Source of the DNA: a virus | DNA length: 27,883 nucleotides | Virus record (IMG/VR): IMGVR_UViG_3300005548_000029 | Coordinates: 1 to 27,883 of that record | Direction: 5' to 3' (one strand) | In this document: positions 1-6,653 of the stretch, piece by piece | How the letters are laid out: the number at the start of each line of letters is the position of its first letter | How positions within the stretch are numbered: position 1 is the stretch's first letter | Notes under the pieces: generated by a model | Seen by the model: only the letters and a program-made list of their open reading frames with translations | What the model was told of the DNA's origin: nothing | Database searches by the model: none | Position numbers and translations under genes: made by a program

Positions 1-2
1 AC

Positions 3-179
3 GCCGCCTACGCCGCCTACGCCGCCGCCGACGCCGCCGACGCCGCCTACGCCGCCGACGCCGCCTACGCCGCCGCCTACGCCGCCGCCTACGCCGCCTA
101 CGCCGCCGACGCCGCCTACGCCGCCTACGCCGCCTACGCCGCCGCCGACGCCGCCTACGCCGCCGACGCCGCCGACGCT
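3..179 (+). repeat. In-frame GCC GCC TAC / GCC GCC GAC tandem repeat
   Basis: Eighteen units of GCCGCCTAC or GCCGCCGAC are seen (11 with TAC, 7 with GAC), some with an extra GCC codon. The array probably continues left of the window. Every unit is a multiple of three bases, so slippage changes protein length without breaking the frame. The near-identical codon use indicates recent expansion at the DNA level. Confidence 0.9.
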
Positions 180-278
180 CGGCTCCGGACGCGCGAGGCT
201 TGGCGCGTGGCGCAGGCGGACAAACTCATCGAATTGCTGGAGTCCGCTCCGGTTCCTTCGAAGGAGAAAGCGGCGTGA
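3..278 (+). CDS. Alanine-rich Ala-Ala-Tyr/Asp repeat protein, 5'-truncated
   Basis: The reading frame is open from the left edge, so the N-terminus lies outside the window. About 58 residues are built of Ala-Ala-(Tyr or Asp) units, sometimes with a third Ala, followed by a charged tail (ARLRTREAWRVAQADKLIEL) ending in LLESAPVPSKEKAA. All alanines of the repeat use the single codon GCC. Similar Ala-rich repeat proteins with a short C-terminal helix are common in small phage accessory genes; their function is unknown. The tail is likely helical. The stop overlaps the GTG start of the next gene (GTGA), so the two are probably translationally coupled. The frame is supported by the absence of stops and by the coupling; no function is assigned. 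Confidence 0.7.
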   Translation, partial: AAYAAYAAADAADAAYAADAAYAAAYAAAYAAYAADAAYAAYAAYAAADAAYAADAADARLRTREAWRVAQADKLIELLESAPVPSKEKAA

Positions 279-1204
279 CTCTTCCGAACGGAATCATCGA
301 GGTACACGGTCCCGAAGCCCAGAAGGTCATGGACCGGCTCGCTGCGGTTTGGGATGCGCCGGAAAGGATCGCCGCTTTTCTCCGCGACGTCGGCCGATGG
401 GGAAGAACTTCTGCTGGCTATGAGAAGGAGCACGTCAAGTCCGGGACCGCCCCCGGACGCGAATATCACCGTGGCGCGAAGGAGGCTTACGAGCGCGTCG
501 TCGACGCTATGCCTAAGTTCGACGTCCACACGAAAACGCCTGACGACTTTCCTCCTCAGGAAAAAATGAGCTTAGGCGAGAACCTGGCCGTGCGCAGCGC
601 CATATCTCTCGCGATCGGATATCTGCGTGGCGATGGCGCATCGGTGAAGGCCGGAGCTCAGGCCGTTATAGACGCGCTCGAGGACGCAAACCGGTTGCTC
701 GCAGAATACGTCGCGAAGGACGACTTTCCTCCTCTCGTCGATCCGATTCCTCCGATGCCGGATCCTCCGAGAACGGTAGCCGAGCGACCTTTTCGAACAC
801 CGAATCGAGAGAGATGTCAGGCTTTCCGCGAAGAGGACGGAAAAATCTGCGTGCTTGCGAGAGGGCATGACGGCTCTCACCGCGTCGACGACGGTCCCAA
901 AAAATCTCCGACCCGCGAGCCCTTTTCGGACTGGTACGTCAGCCGCGAAGAGGTTCGGCTCATCTGGGATCAGTTCCTCATAAAGCAGCATGAATCGCTG
1001 TCGGGAACCCTAGCCGAGCTGCTCGAAGGGTTGCCGAAACACATCCGGCAATTCGAGCTTGCACTCGATGGCTTGTCGGCAAAAGAAATCCTCCACGAAT
1101 TAGAAACCGAACCGGTAACCGAGCGGGAACGGGAATTCGCTGGCGTTGTCATGCAAATGCTCGTGCGTTATCGCCGCGGCCTTGCTGGAGGTTCGACGCT
1201 ATGA
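275..1204 (+). CDS. Hypothetical phage protein with Cys/His motif
   Basis: This encodes 309 aa, starting at GTG 275 inside a GTGA overlap with the previous stop and preceded by AAGGAG at 261-266; an ATG further upstream at 200 has no such site. I do not recognise the family. The N-terminal half looks helical. Around residues 185-215 there is a CQAFREEDGKIC...GHDGSH stretch, a C-x9-C-x-L-x2-GH-x3-H pattern often seen in small phage proteins and possibly metal binding. The C-terminal third is helical and acidic. The stop overlaps the next start (ATGA), placing it in the same translational run. No function is claimed. Confidence 0.75.
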   Translation: MTLPNGIIEVHGPEAQKVMDRLAAVWDAPERIAAFLRDVGRWGRTSAGYEKEHVKSGTAPGREYHRGAKEAYERVVDAMPKFDVHTKTPDDFPPQEKMSLGENLAVRSAISLAIGYLRGDGASVKAGAQAVIDALEDANRLLAEYVAKDDFPPLVDPIPPMPDPPRTVAERPFRTPNRERCQAFREEDGKICVLARGHDGSHRVDDGPKKSPTREPFSDWYVSREEVRLIWDQFLIKQHESLSGTLAELLEGLPKHIRQFELALDGLSAKEILHELETEPVTEREREFAGVVMQMLVRYRRGLAGGSTL

Positions 1205-1551
1205 GCCGCGACCAGGGCGAACTTTACGAACAGCAATCGGCCGGGCGCTTCGCGGATGTTCTCCGCGGCGGAGCGCCGGAGCCAGACTCTCCCGAAACGC
1301 GGCGGCGAGAATTTGTAAACGTCCTCCGTGTGAGCGGCGAGATGCGCGACGCGATTTTTCCAGTTCTGTTCGAGATGGTCCGCACTGCAGCCGAAGGACG
1401 GTGCATGGTTTGCGGCTGGCCGCTGGCGAAGTCCCGCGAGCAGGGATGCGTCCAGGGCGACTGCTCGTTCCGTCCGCAGTACGGAGACGAGCGCTATTCC
1501 GACTGGCGGCAACGAACAGAGATTTTGCTTTTTGCGCATTACTCGGGGTGA
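1201..1551 (+). CDS. Small putative zinc-binding protein
   Basis: This encodes 116 aa from ATG 1201, overlapping the previous stop by four bases. Four cysteines are arranged as C68-x2-C71 and C83-x4-C88 within residues 68-90, a spacing that suggests a zinc-ribbon or knuckle. The rest is charged with a short hydrophobic helix (AIFPVLFEMV). I cannot link it to a named family. It sits upstream of the ATPase gene, separated by a 107-bp spacer with inverted repeats, so it may end an operon segment. Confidence 0.7.
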   Translation: MSRDQGELYEQQSAGRFADVLRGGAPEPDSPETRRREFVNVLRVSGEMRDAIFPVLFEMVRTAAEGRCMVCGWPLAKSREQGCVQGDCSFRPQYGDERYSDWRQRTEILLFAHYSG

Positions 1552-1591
1552 AGGATTTCGGCCAGACTCCAGCCCGGAGGAAGGCCGGAAA

Positions 1592-1645
1592 CGGAGGGGC
1601 GCTTAGAGGGAAGACGAGGCGCTCCTCCGGTCGCGAAAATTTTCG
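1592..1645. promoter_or_regulatory. Stem-loop plus 12-bp palindrome upstream of the ATPase gene
   Basis: Bases 1592-1602 pair with 1619-1629 as an 11-bp stem with one G-U pair and a 16-base loop. They are followed by the perfect palindrome CGAAAATTTTCG at 1634-1645, just before the ribosome binding site AAGGGA of the ATPase gene. It could be an attenuator or terminator for the genes upstream, or an operator. No convincing -35/-10 pair is visible. Only the symmetry is certain. Confidence 0.4.
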
Positions 1646-1658
1646 GTCGGAAGGGACA

Positions 1659-3470
1659 ATGAAAATTCCCATCGGCAAATCAGGCCCGACGACGATTTCG
1701 CTGGACGTCGACAAGCTGCTTAGCACGCGGCTGCTCGTTCAGGCGAACAGTGGCAAAGGCAAGAGCCATCTTCTACGCCGCATCGCCGAGCAGCTCTTCG
1801 GAAAAGTACCCGTCATTATCGTCGACCCAGAAGGCGAATTCGCGACGCTGCGCGAGAAGTTCGGTTACGTCCTAGTTGGAAAGGGAGGCGAGACGCCAGC
1901 GGATCCGCGATCGGCCGGCCTGGTTGCCCACAAGTTGCTAGAGCTGCGCGCCTCGGCGGTCTGCGATATTTACGAGCTAAAGCCAGCGACACGTCACCTC
2001 TGGGTTAAATCATTTCTCGACGCGATGATCGACGCGCCGAAAAATCTCTGGCATCCCTGCGTTGTCATTGTCGATGAGGCTCACGTTTTCTGTCCGGAAA
2101 AGGGAAGCGGAGAATCTGAAGCATCAGAAGCCATGATTGGCCTCGCGACACGCGGCCGAAAGCGAGGCTTCGCTAGTATCTTCGCGACCCAACGGCTCGG
2201 CAAACTCCGCAAGGACGCAGCCGCCGAACTCCTAAACATCGTGGTCGGAGGCACTTTCATCGATGTCGATCGTAAGCGCGCCGCCGACGCCCTGGGCGTC
2301 TATGGGACAGACCTGCACAAGTTCTTCGATGAAATAAAAGTCATGGAGCCTGGCTACTTCTTTGCGCTGGGCCCAGCGATCTCAGTTGATCGTGTCCTAG
2401 TCCACGTCGGCGAAGTGGCGACAACACATCCTAAGGCAGGCAGCGCGAAGCACGGAGACGAGCCGCCGCCAGCTCCGGAGGCGATTGCCAAGCTGCTTCC
2501 GAAGCTGGCGGACTTGCCGAAGGCCGCAGAAGAGAAAGCCAGGACCGAAGCCGACCTGCGCCGTGAAATTCGCGACTTGAAAAACCAGATGCGCACAGCG
2601 CCAGGTAAATCTGTCGACGTCAAAGTCGCCGACCCGAAAGCAATTGACCGCGCTGTTCGTCCGCTAAAGGCGATGTTGGAGGAAGCAATGAAGGTAATCG
2701 TCAAGGTCAACGCGATCGGATTCGACCAGGCGGGAATGAAGCCGGAGGAAGTAGCGAAGGCTTTCGAGGCGACCGCCAGGGAAATCTCCCGCATATCGAA
2801 GGCCGGTTTGGAAAAGCGAGCCGCCGAATTTGACCGTCTGAAGAGAGAGGCGAATCTTGTTCTATCTCGCCTGAAGAGTCTTCTTGAAAAAGAGGATGTT
2901 GCCGTAACGGTCGACGTCCGTCATAACCAGCCGTTCACGGTCTCGCCCGCCAGCGCCGCACCGCGCAAGCCTGTCGAATCCAATGGAGACCTGTCCCGAC
3001 CGCAAATGAAAATCCTTGCGGCGTTGGCCGAATTTCAGGCGATAGGCGTCAATGAACCAAATCGTTCGATGGTCGCCTCCTGGTGCGGAGTCAAGGCCGG
3101 AACCGGTTCGTTTAAGAATTATTTGAGCGAACTGCGCGTGCGCGGGTACATCGCGGACGGTCGCGATGAACGCCTATCGCTGACTCCGGAGGGAGAACGG
3201 CACGCGCCGGAGGTTGCCTCCGTGATGTCGACGGAAGAATTGCTCCAGCGCTCCGCCTCTATTTTCGGGGCCACGCCAGCGAAGATACTTCGCCTAATTC
3301 ATGCCGAACACCCGAACTTTGTCGAACGGGAGAAGCTCGGCAACGCTCTCGGCATCTCCTCAGAGACGGGAAGCTTCAAGAATTACATTTCGGAGCTCAG
3401 GACAGCGGGAATGATCGAGGACGGTCCAGACCGCAGCCTCAAGGCTGCAGACTGGCTCTTTATCGGATAG
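1659..3470 (+). CDS. HerA/FtsK-type ATPase with tandem C-terminal winged helices
   Basis: This encodes 603 aa from ATG 1659, with AAGGGA seven bases upstream; the frame is open further back but without a start in good context. Walker A is ANSGKGKS (residues 29-36) and Walker B is VVIVDEAH (135-142), followed by an ATRGRKRGF segment and a FATQRL sensor-like motif. This is the pattern of DUF87/HerA-like hexameric DNA-pumping ATPases. A charged coiled-coil region follows (about 280-430). Two winged-helix repeats end the protein (about 445-515 and 540-603), each with a GSFKNY(L/I)SELR helix near residues 483 and 571. It probably translocates or remodels phage DNA, with the C-terminus binding DNA. 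A nuclease gene starts four bases downstream, suggesting a functional pair. Confidence 0.85.
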   Translation: MKIPIGKSGPTTISLDVDKLLSTRLLVQANSGKGKSHLLRRIAEQLFGKVPVIIVDPEGEFATLREKFGYVLVGKGGETPADPRSAGLVAHKLLELRASAVCDIYELKPATRHLWVKSFLDAMIDAPKNLWHPCVVIVDEAHVFCPEKGSGESEASEAMIGLATRGRKRGFASIFATQRLGKLRKDAAAELLNIVVGGTFIDVDRKRAADALGVYGTDLHKFFDEIKVMEPGYFFALGPAISVDRVLVHVGEVATTHPKAGSAKHGDEPPPAPEAIAKLLPKLADLPKAAEEKARTEADLRREIRDLKNQMRTAPGKSVDVKVADPKAIDRAVRPLKAMLEEAMKVIVKVNAIGFDQAGMKPEEVAKAFEATAREISRISKAGLEKRAAEFDRLKREANLVLSRLKSLLEKEDVAVTVDVRHNQPFTVSPASAAPRKPVESNGDLSRPQMKILAALAEFQAIGVNEPNRSMVASWCGVKAGTGSFKNYLSELRVRGYIADGRDERLSLTPEGERHAPEVASVMSTEELLQRSASIFGATPAKILRLIHAEHPNFVEREKLGNALGISSETGSFKNYISELRTAGMIEDGPDRSLKAADWLFIG

Positions 3471-3473
3471 CCC

Positions 3474-3995
3474 ATGGCAGAAACTGTCCAGGCCTTTCCG
3501 TGCAAGTTCGAACGCACGCGCTACACGGAACACTACCTGATGAAGCGCGTTACGGAGGCACAGGTTCAGAGCGATATCGTCCAGCTTCTGAACGCCTATA
3601 AGGTCGACGCGACCGCAGTCGACGCCGGCGGCCGACGCTCGCGCGGGCGCATCGTGGCCGCGGCGGCCGCGAAGGGGATCGACGCGAGTTCGCTCGGGAA
3701 AATCAAATTAGGCGGGGAGCTCCCGAAAGGTTTTTCCGACCTCGAGGCCACGCTTGCGCCGAATGGCCGCGCGCTTTACATCGAGGTCAAGGCGCCGGCC
3801 TGGCTGAATGAAAAGGGGAATATTGACGCCGCCGCCGGGAAACCTTCGGATGATCAGCTCGAGTTTCTTTTCTCGAAGTGGCGGCGCGGGGCTCTCGTCA
3901 TGGTCGCCTGGTCGCAGACCGACGTCATGGATTACCTCGGCCATGCGCTGCGGGAAAACTTCCGATATCTACAGACGGAGGGCCGCCGTCGTTGA
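3474..3995 (+). CDS. VRR-NUC domain nuclease
   Basis: This encodes 173 aa. The VRR-NUC fold of the PD-(D/E)xK nuclease superfamily is visible as TEAQVQSDIVQLL (helix with acidic residue), KGFSDLE (D89), YIEVK (E104 and K106) and the helix SDDQLEFL (Q128). These are the expected metal-binding and lysine positions, so it is likely an active, structure-specific or end-processing nuclease. The start at 3474 follows the ATPase stop by three bases and has no clear Shine-Dalgarno site; the ATG at 3540, just before the nuclease domain, is an alternative. Adjacency to the HerA-like ATPase suggests a DNA end-processing or recombination complex. Confidence 0.8.
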   Translation: MAETVQAFPCKFERTRYTEHYLMKRVTEAQVQSDIVQLLNAYKVDATAVDAGGRRSRGRIVAAAAAKGIDASSLGKIKLGGELPKGFSDLEATLAPNGRALYIEVKAPAWLNEKGNIDAAAGKPSDDQLEFLFSKWRRGALVMVAWSQTDVMDYLGHALRENFRYLQTEGRRR

Positions 3996-4621
3996 GCGCT
4001 GTTTCAAAATTCCGGTTCGTTGCCGTCCAGCCCACGCGCATCGGAGATCGAAAGAAGCTCAAAGCAGCGTCTTACCTTCTCGATTTCCTGACGGATCACC
4101 AGACGGACGCCTCTGGCCTGGTGAACTATGGCCGTCCTTTCGGCTACGCGTGGATCCGCGCGCACTGGCACGGAAATCCTGACGACCGCCCTCCGATTCG
4201 CACGCTCGAGCGCCACATGCGCCTACTAAAGACCGCAGGCTACATCGAGACGCGCACGCTCGGCTTCGGCGGCGGGATGATCGTGCGCCTGCGCTCCTCG
4301 GCTAAATGGCAGAACCAAACCGACGAGCCGGCCGAACAGATGCCGCTCTTTACCGTCCTACCTGTGCAAATAAGGAACGTAAAACCTGTGGAAAAGCGGC
4401 AGATTTCCACTGTGTCTAATTTTCACATCCCGCCAAATATGGCGGTTGTTGACCGCCAAAAATGGCGGCGTAAAGAAGTTAAAGAAAACACCGAAGAGAA
4501 ATACCGTCACACGAACGAAGTCGTTCGTGTGGAAAAGAGCAAAGCCGAAATCGATGAACGAAGACGCGAGCTCCTCGATCAAGCCGAGATGCTGGCAAAG
4601 AAATTCAAAACCGCTGGTTAA
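3992..4621 (+). CDS. Winged-helix DNA-binding protein, replication-initiator type
   Basis: This encodes 209 aa from TTG 3992, overlapping the previous TGA (TTGA), with GGAGGG about ten bases upstream. An ATG at 3878 in the same frame lies deep inside the nuclease gene and is unlikely. Residues about 20-100 form a helix-turn-helix (YLLDFLTDHQ ... RTLERHMRLLKTAGYIETRT) followed by a wing rich in glycine (LGFGGGMIVRLR). This resembles the N-terminal winged helix of phage replication proteins. The C-terminal 80 residues are polar, with a long charged helix. A replication or origin-binding role is inferred from the domain and from the neighbouring ATPase and nuclease. Confidence 0.7.
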   Translation: MSAVSKFRFVAVQPTRIGDRKKLKAASYLLDFLTDHQTDASGLVNYGRPFGYAWIRAHWHGNPDDRPPIRTLERHMRLLKTAGYIETRTLGFGGGMIVRLRSSAKWQNQTDEPAEQMPLFTVLPVQIRNVKPVEKRQISTVSNFHIPPNMAVVDRQKWRRKEVKENTEEKYRHTNEVVRVEKSKAEIDERRRELLDQAEMLAKKFKTAG

Positions 4622-4635
4622 GGAAAACAAAGCCC

Positions 4636-4833
4636 ATGACTCTGGATCCCCTGTCGAATGGCATCAGCAGAAGGGTAAAGATCGCGAAAGAACTCGAGAC
4701 TCGTTGGATAGATGAAGCTCGCGAGATACGACGGAAGAAAATCAAAACGCCCGAGGACGAACTCCGATTCCGTCATGATTTCGGGGAGGGGGCGGGCGTG
4801 AAAAAACTGGAGGGTCGGGATGGGAAAGCCTAA
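4636..4833 (+). CDS. Small charged hypothetical protein
   Basis: This encodes 65 aa starting at ATG 4636 with AAGGA 5' of it (4621-4625). It is highly charged and helical (RVKIAKELETRWIDEAREIR), ending in a lysine- and glycine-rich tail. No family is recognised. It follows the winged-helix gene by 14 bases and its 3' end overlaps a 17-codon reading frame, consistent with a dense run of small accessory genes. Confidence 0.55.
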   Translation: MTLDPLSNGISRRVKIAKELETRWIDEAREIRRKKIKTPEDELRFRHDFGEGAGVKKLEGRDGKA

Positions 4834-4873
4834 GTTTCGCAAGCAGCGCGAAGCTGGAGGTGGAGACAAGTGA
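4820..4873 (+). CDS. Possible 17-aa minigene
   Basis: ATG 4820 is preceded by GGAGGG (4809-4814) and encodes the basic peptide MGKPKFRKQREAGGGDK. Its TGA overlaps the GTG start of the next gene (GTGA). It may be a real short peptide or only a translational coupler for that gene. The overlap and ribosome binding site are seen; expression is inference. Confidence 0.35.
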   Translation: MGKPKFRKQREAGGGDK

Positions 4874-5058
4874 GCGAGCAACTTTACGAATATCGGTGGA
4901 ATCGCCCCGCTCTGCTAGGCCGCAAAGGAACACTCTGCCGAGTCCTGGTGCGCGGCAAGATGAACTCATGCAGCGTTGAATTTCTAGACGGCTTCCGCTG
5001 CGTGACAAGCAGAAACGCTTTACGCAAAGTCTCTGGTACCGGGAAAGGGATGAAATGA
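4870..5058 (+). CDS. Small conserved phage protein (GR-x-C-R-V ... SRNALRK type)
   Basis: This encodes 62 aa from GTG 4870, with GGAGGTGGAG immediately upstream. It has the pattern YRWNRP-ALLGRKGTLCRVLVRGKMNSC ... VEFLDGF ... SRNALRK. I recognise this as a small beta-rich protein found in many phages of Alphaproteobacteria and Betaproteobacteria, of unknown function. Its stop overlaps the next ATG (ATGA). A nucleic-acid or regulatory role would be a guess only. Confidence 0.75.
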   Translation: MSEQLYEYRWNRPALLGRKGTLCRVLVRGKMNSCSVEFLDGFRCVTSRNALRKVSGTGKGMK

Positions 5059-5261
5059 GCACAGCGATCTACATTGTCCATTGGCCGGGGAAAGATGTTC
5101 CGGCTTGCGAGGAGCACGCGCAAAAGATCACTTCACTAGCCCGCTTTATGGGCTTTCCTGTAAGTTCAACTCTCTGCATCGCCGAACAGCCCTGCACGAA
5201 TTGCGAAAACGAAGCCAAGTCACGGAGGAGCGGGATGTTTAGCGATGTCGCTGAAAGTTAA
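5055..5261 (+). CDS. Small phage protein with CTNCENEAK motif
   Basis: This encodes 68 aa from ATG 5055, overlapping the previous stop by four bases. The pattern VHWPGKDVPACEEHA ... C-T-N-C-ENEAK, with cysteines at both ends of the domain and a histidine between, matches a recurring small phage protein that probably binds one zinc ion. The function is unknown. Its 3' end overlaps the next gene by 17 bases. Confidence 0.75.
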   Translation: MSTAIYIVHWPGKDVPACEEHAQKITSLARFMGFPVSSTLCIAEQPCTNCENEAKSRRSGMFSDVAES

Positions 5262-5433
5262 AATTTCGAAAACGCTCTATTGCCCGCGGCATCGCGGCTT
5301 TGACCCTCGTCGCGGCGGCGAATCAGCAATCAGGGGCGGGTGTCGTGTTTGTTATGCGCTGCTCGAATTTTTGAACCAGGTGCGGGTCTTCGAAGAAAAA
5401 CTGGTGGAAGCCGAAAAGATGAAGAAAGGCTAA
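5245..5433 (+). CDS. Small CxxH/CxxC zinc-finger-like protein
   Basis: This encodes 62 aa from ATG 5245, with CGGAGGAG upstream at about 5223-5230. Residues about 12-36 hold CPRH and GGCRVC, a C-x2-H ... C-x2-C arrangement typical of a small zinc finger; a charged helix follows. It is the third small Cys-rich protein in this run. Function unknown. About 120 non-coding bases follow, without a convincing promoter or terminator. Confidence 0.65.
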   Translation: MSLKVKISKTLYCPRHRGFDPRRGGESAIRGGCRVCYALLEFLNQVRVFEEKLVEAEKMKKG

Positions 5434-5552
5434 AGTTAAAGTGTGCTACATTCCGAATTCGGGAGCTGGCTCGTTCGGCGAACGGGATCGGGCAGATACT
5501 CGGCGCAAGAGATTTGCTCACGGCTCCCCCAAGTGAGAAGGGTTACAACATA

Positions 5553-5738
5553 ATGAGCGATGAGGAAAAACTCGCGCGGATCAAGGCGGCGCTCGAGGCG
5601 GCGGTCGACGGCTCTATGTATTTTTCTGCAGGCGATGTCCTGGACGATTCGGGGGTCCCGACGGATCGGAAAACGGTCACGATCGACGGAACGTTTTTCC
5701 TCGATCGGCTCGAGCTCTTTGGAAGTGATAAAAAGTGA
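5553..5738 (+). CDS. Small acidic hypothetical protein
   Basis: This encodes 61 aa from ATG 5553, preceded by GAGAAGGG at 5535-5542. The frame is open further upstream but without a better start. The composition is acidic, with an N-terminal helix (EEKLARIKAALEAAV) and a beta-like C-terminus. The stop overlaps the next start (GTGA). No family is recognised. Confidence 0.6.
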   Translation: MSDEEKLARIKAALEAAVDGSMYFSAGDVLDDSGVPTDRKTVTIDGTFFLDRLELFGSDKK

Positions 5739-5965
5739 GCGAGTCAGATCCCGGATTCTTCGATATCTTCGATAATTTCCCCGATTGGAAAGATGGCGGT
5801 AGGTGTGTGGAAGTTCGCACCGAAGAAGGTAGGATTGTTAGTGGCAGGCTTCGGGCAGAAGTGGAATTTAATGGGGAAGATGAGTATCCCGTTTGGTCGG
5901 TGGTGTGCGCCGACAAATCAACGCATTCGCTAGTCGACTTCAAGACAATGCGCTACGTGAGCTAA
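5735..5965 (+). CDS. Small hypothetical protein, beta-barrel-like
   Basis: This encodes 76 aa from GTG 5735 in a GTGA overlap. It is acidic, with alternating beta-strand patterns (VEVRTEEGRIVSGRLRAEVE ... YPVWSVVCADK), reminiscent of a small SH3-like or Sm-like barrel, but I cannot assign a family. It is the last gene before a 159-base non-coding stretch, so it may close the early small-gene run. Confidence 0.6.
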   Translation: MSESDPGFFDIFDNFPDWKDGGRCVEVRTEEGRIVSGRLRAEVEFNGEDEYPVWSVVCADKSTHSLVDFKTMRYVS

Positions 5966-5998
5966 AATGCAGGGGCGGGGCATGATGCTTTTTTCGGC

Positions 5999-6037
5999 AT
6001 AGGCCTATTGCGGATTTTTCATTTGCAAGTGTAGAAT
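5999..6037 (+). promoter_or_regulatory. Candidate sigma70-like promoter with palindrome at -35
   Basis: TTGCGG at 6008-6013 and TAGAAT at 6032-6037 are 18 bases apart; the -10 matches consensus at five of six positions, the -35 at three. The perfect palindrome ATAGGCCTAT (5999-6008) abuts the -35 and could be an operator. It lies in the only sizeable gap before the lysis/HNH/packaging genes, so it could start the late transcript. Confidence 0.35.
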
Positions 6038-6060
6038 TCGATTCGACTTTCGGGCGCATG

Positions 6061-6109
6061 CCGGTCGCTCTCTTCCACAAACCGGCGCCCTCCTGCTGGT
6101 CATAGCAGG
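6061..6109. other. Two consecutive short stem-loops in the non-coding gap
   Basis: CCGGT (6061-6065) pairs with ACCGG (6081-6085), and CCTGCT (6092-6097) with AGCAGG (6104-6109). They would lie in the 5' leader of a transcript from the candidate promoter just upstream. No T-tract follows, so they are not classical terminators. Confidence 0.3.
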
Positions 6110-6124
6110 CCGCCATCAGTTCGG

Positions 6125-6430
6125 GTGGCGGAGCGTTCACTAAAAAGGCTCCTCACAATTCCACACCAAAAAGCGATTGGCATAATCGGCCGTTGCGACT
6201 CCGAACTTTCCTCTCCTCATCTCTTTTTTGGCCTTTCTCAGGTCGAACTTTTCATAAAACAAGATCGCCTGAAATGGGTGGTCGAGGGCGAAATCGCGCG
6301 CAAGACCTACCTTTGGGATGAGCGAAAACCAGCACGCCGCCGTCTCACCGGCGAATGGATTCCAATGCCTTCGCCTGCTCCACCTGATGATTGGTGCGGA
6401 CCGATTTCTAACGTCCTCCAGTTCGTTTGA
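6125..6430 (+). CDS. Hypothetical protein of about 100 aa
   Basis: The 101-codon frame opens at GTG 6125 without a good ribosome binding site, so the true start is uncertain. The most protein-like part is residues about 48-90 (KWVVEGEIARKTYLWDERK, then RLTGEWIPMPSPAPPDDWC). A 139-codon frame lies on the opposite strand here (6140-6559), and composition does not separate the two strongly. The forward frame is preferred because all neighbours are forward and its end abuts the next gene. No function is recognised. Confidence 0.5.
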   Translation: MAERSLKRLLTIPHQKAIGIIGRCDSELSSPHLFFGLSQVELFIKQDRLKWVVEGEIARKTYLWDERKPARRRLTGEWIPMPSPAPPDDWCGPISNVLQFV

Positions 6431-6462
6431 AAAACCGGGGGAGGGAAGGGACTCTATTTTGT

Positions 6463-6648
6463 ATGGACGGCAAAACAAAAAATCTGATCGGCATCGTTCT
6501 TGAAGTTCTTGGATTCGCGTTGCTCGCGACAGCGATCGTCGCGGCGATCGAACATCCATTCATTATGATTTCAATTCTTCTCGGCGCTGCTCTGGTTTTC
6601 ACCGCGCGCATGATTCGCGGAACGTTGAAGCTCAATCAAAACCTATAG
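6463..6648 (+). CDS. Two-helix inner-membrane protein, holin candidate
   Basis: This encodes 61 aa from ATG 6463, with GGGAGGGAAGGG about 13 bases upstream; a TTG at 6427 is an alternative start. Two hydrophobic segments (about residues 8-26 and 29-46) are separated by a short polar turn (EHP), and the C-terminus is basic, consistent with a class-II-like holin or a small membrane protein. A lysozyme-like gene lies 540 bases downstream, which fits a lysis role, but an HNH gene intervenes and no sequence signature is specific for holins. Confidence 0.55.
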   Translation: MDGKTKNLIGIVLEVLGFALLATAIVAAIEHPFIMISILLGAALVFTARMIRGTLKLNQNL

Positions 6649-6653
6649 GGGAT

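Noticed and set aside
1-179. CRISPR array or satellite DNA at the left edge
   Set aside because: There are no spacers; the units are in-frame codons of an open reading frame ending in a normal charged tail and a coupled stop.
1146-1658. N-terminal extension of the ATPase gene
   Set aside because: The extension overlaps the coupled 1201-1551 gene in another frame, is Arg/Cys-rich as expected of out-of-frame GC-rich DNA, and the ATG at 1659 has a ribosome binding site directly before the conserved domain.
5434-5552. tRNA or promoter in the gap after the zinc-finger-like gene
   Set aside because: No cloverleaf or T-loop was found; the TGCTACATT stretch at about 5444-5452 has no matching -35.
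6140-6559. Reverse-strand 139-codon reading frame
   Set aside because: It overlaps two forward genes, lacks a recognisable motif, and no minus-strand promoter was seen. The forward frame here is itself only moderately supported.
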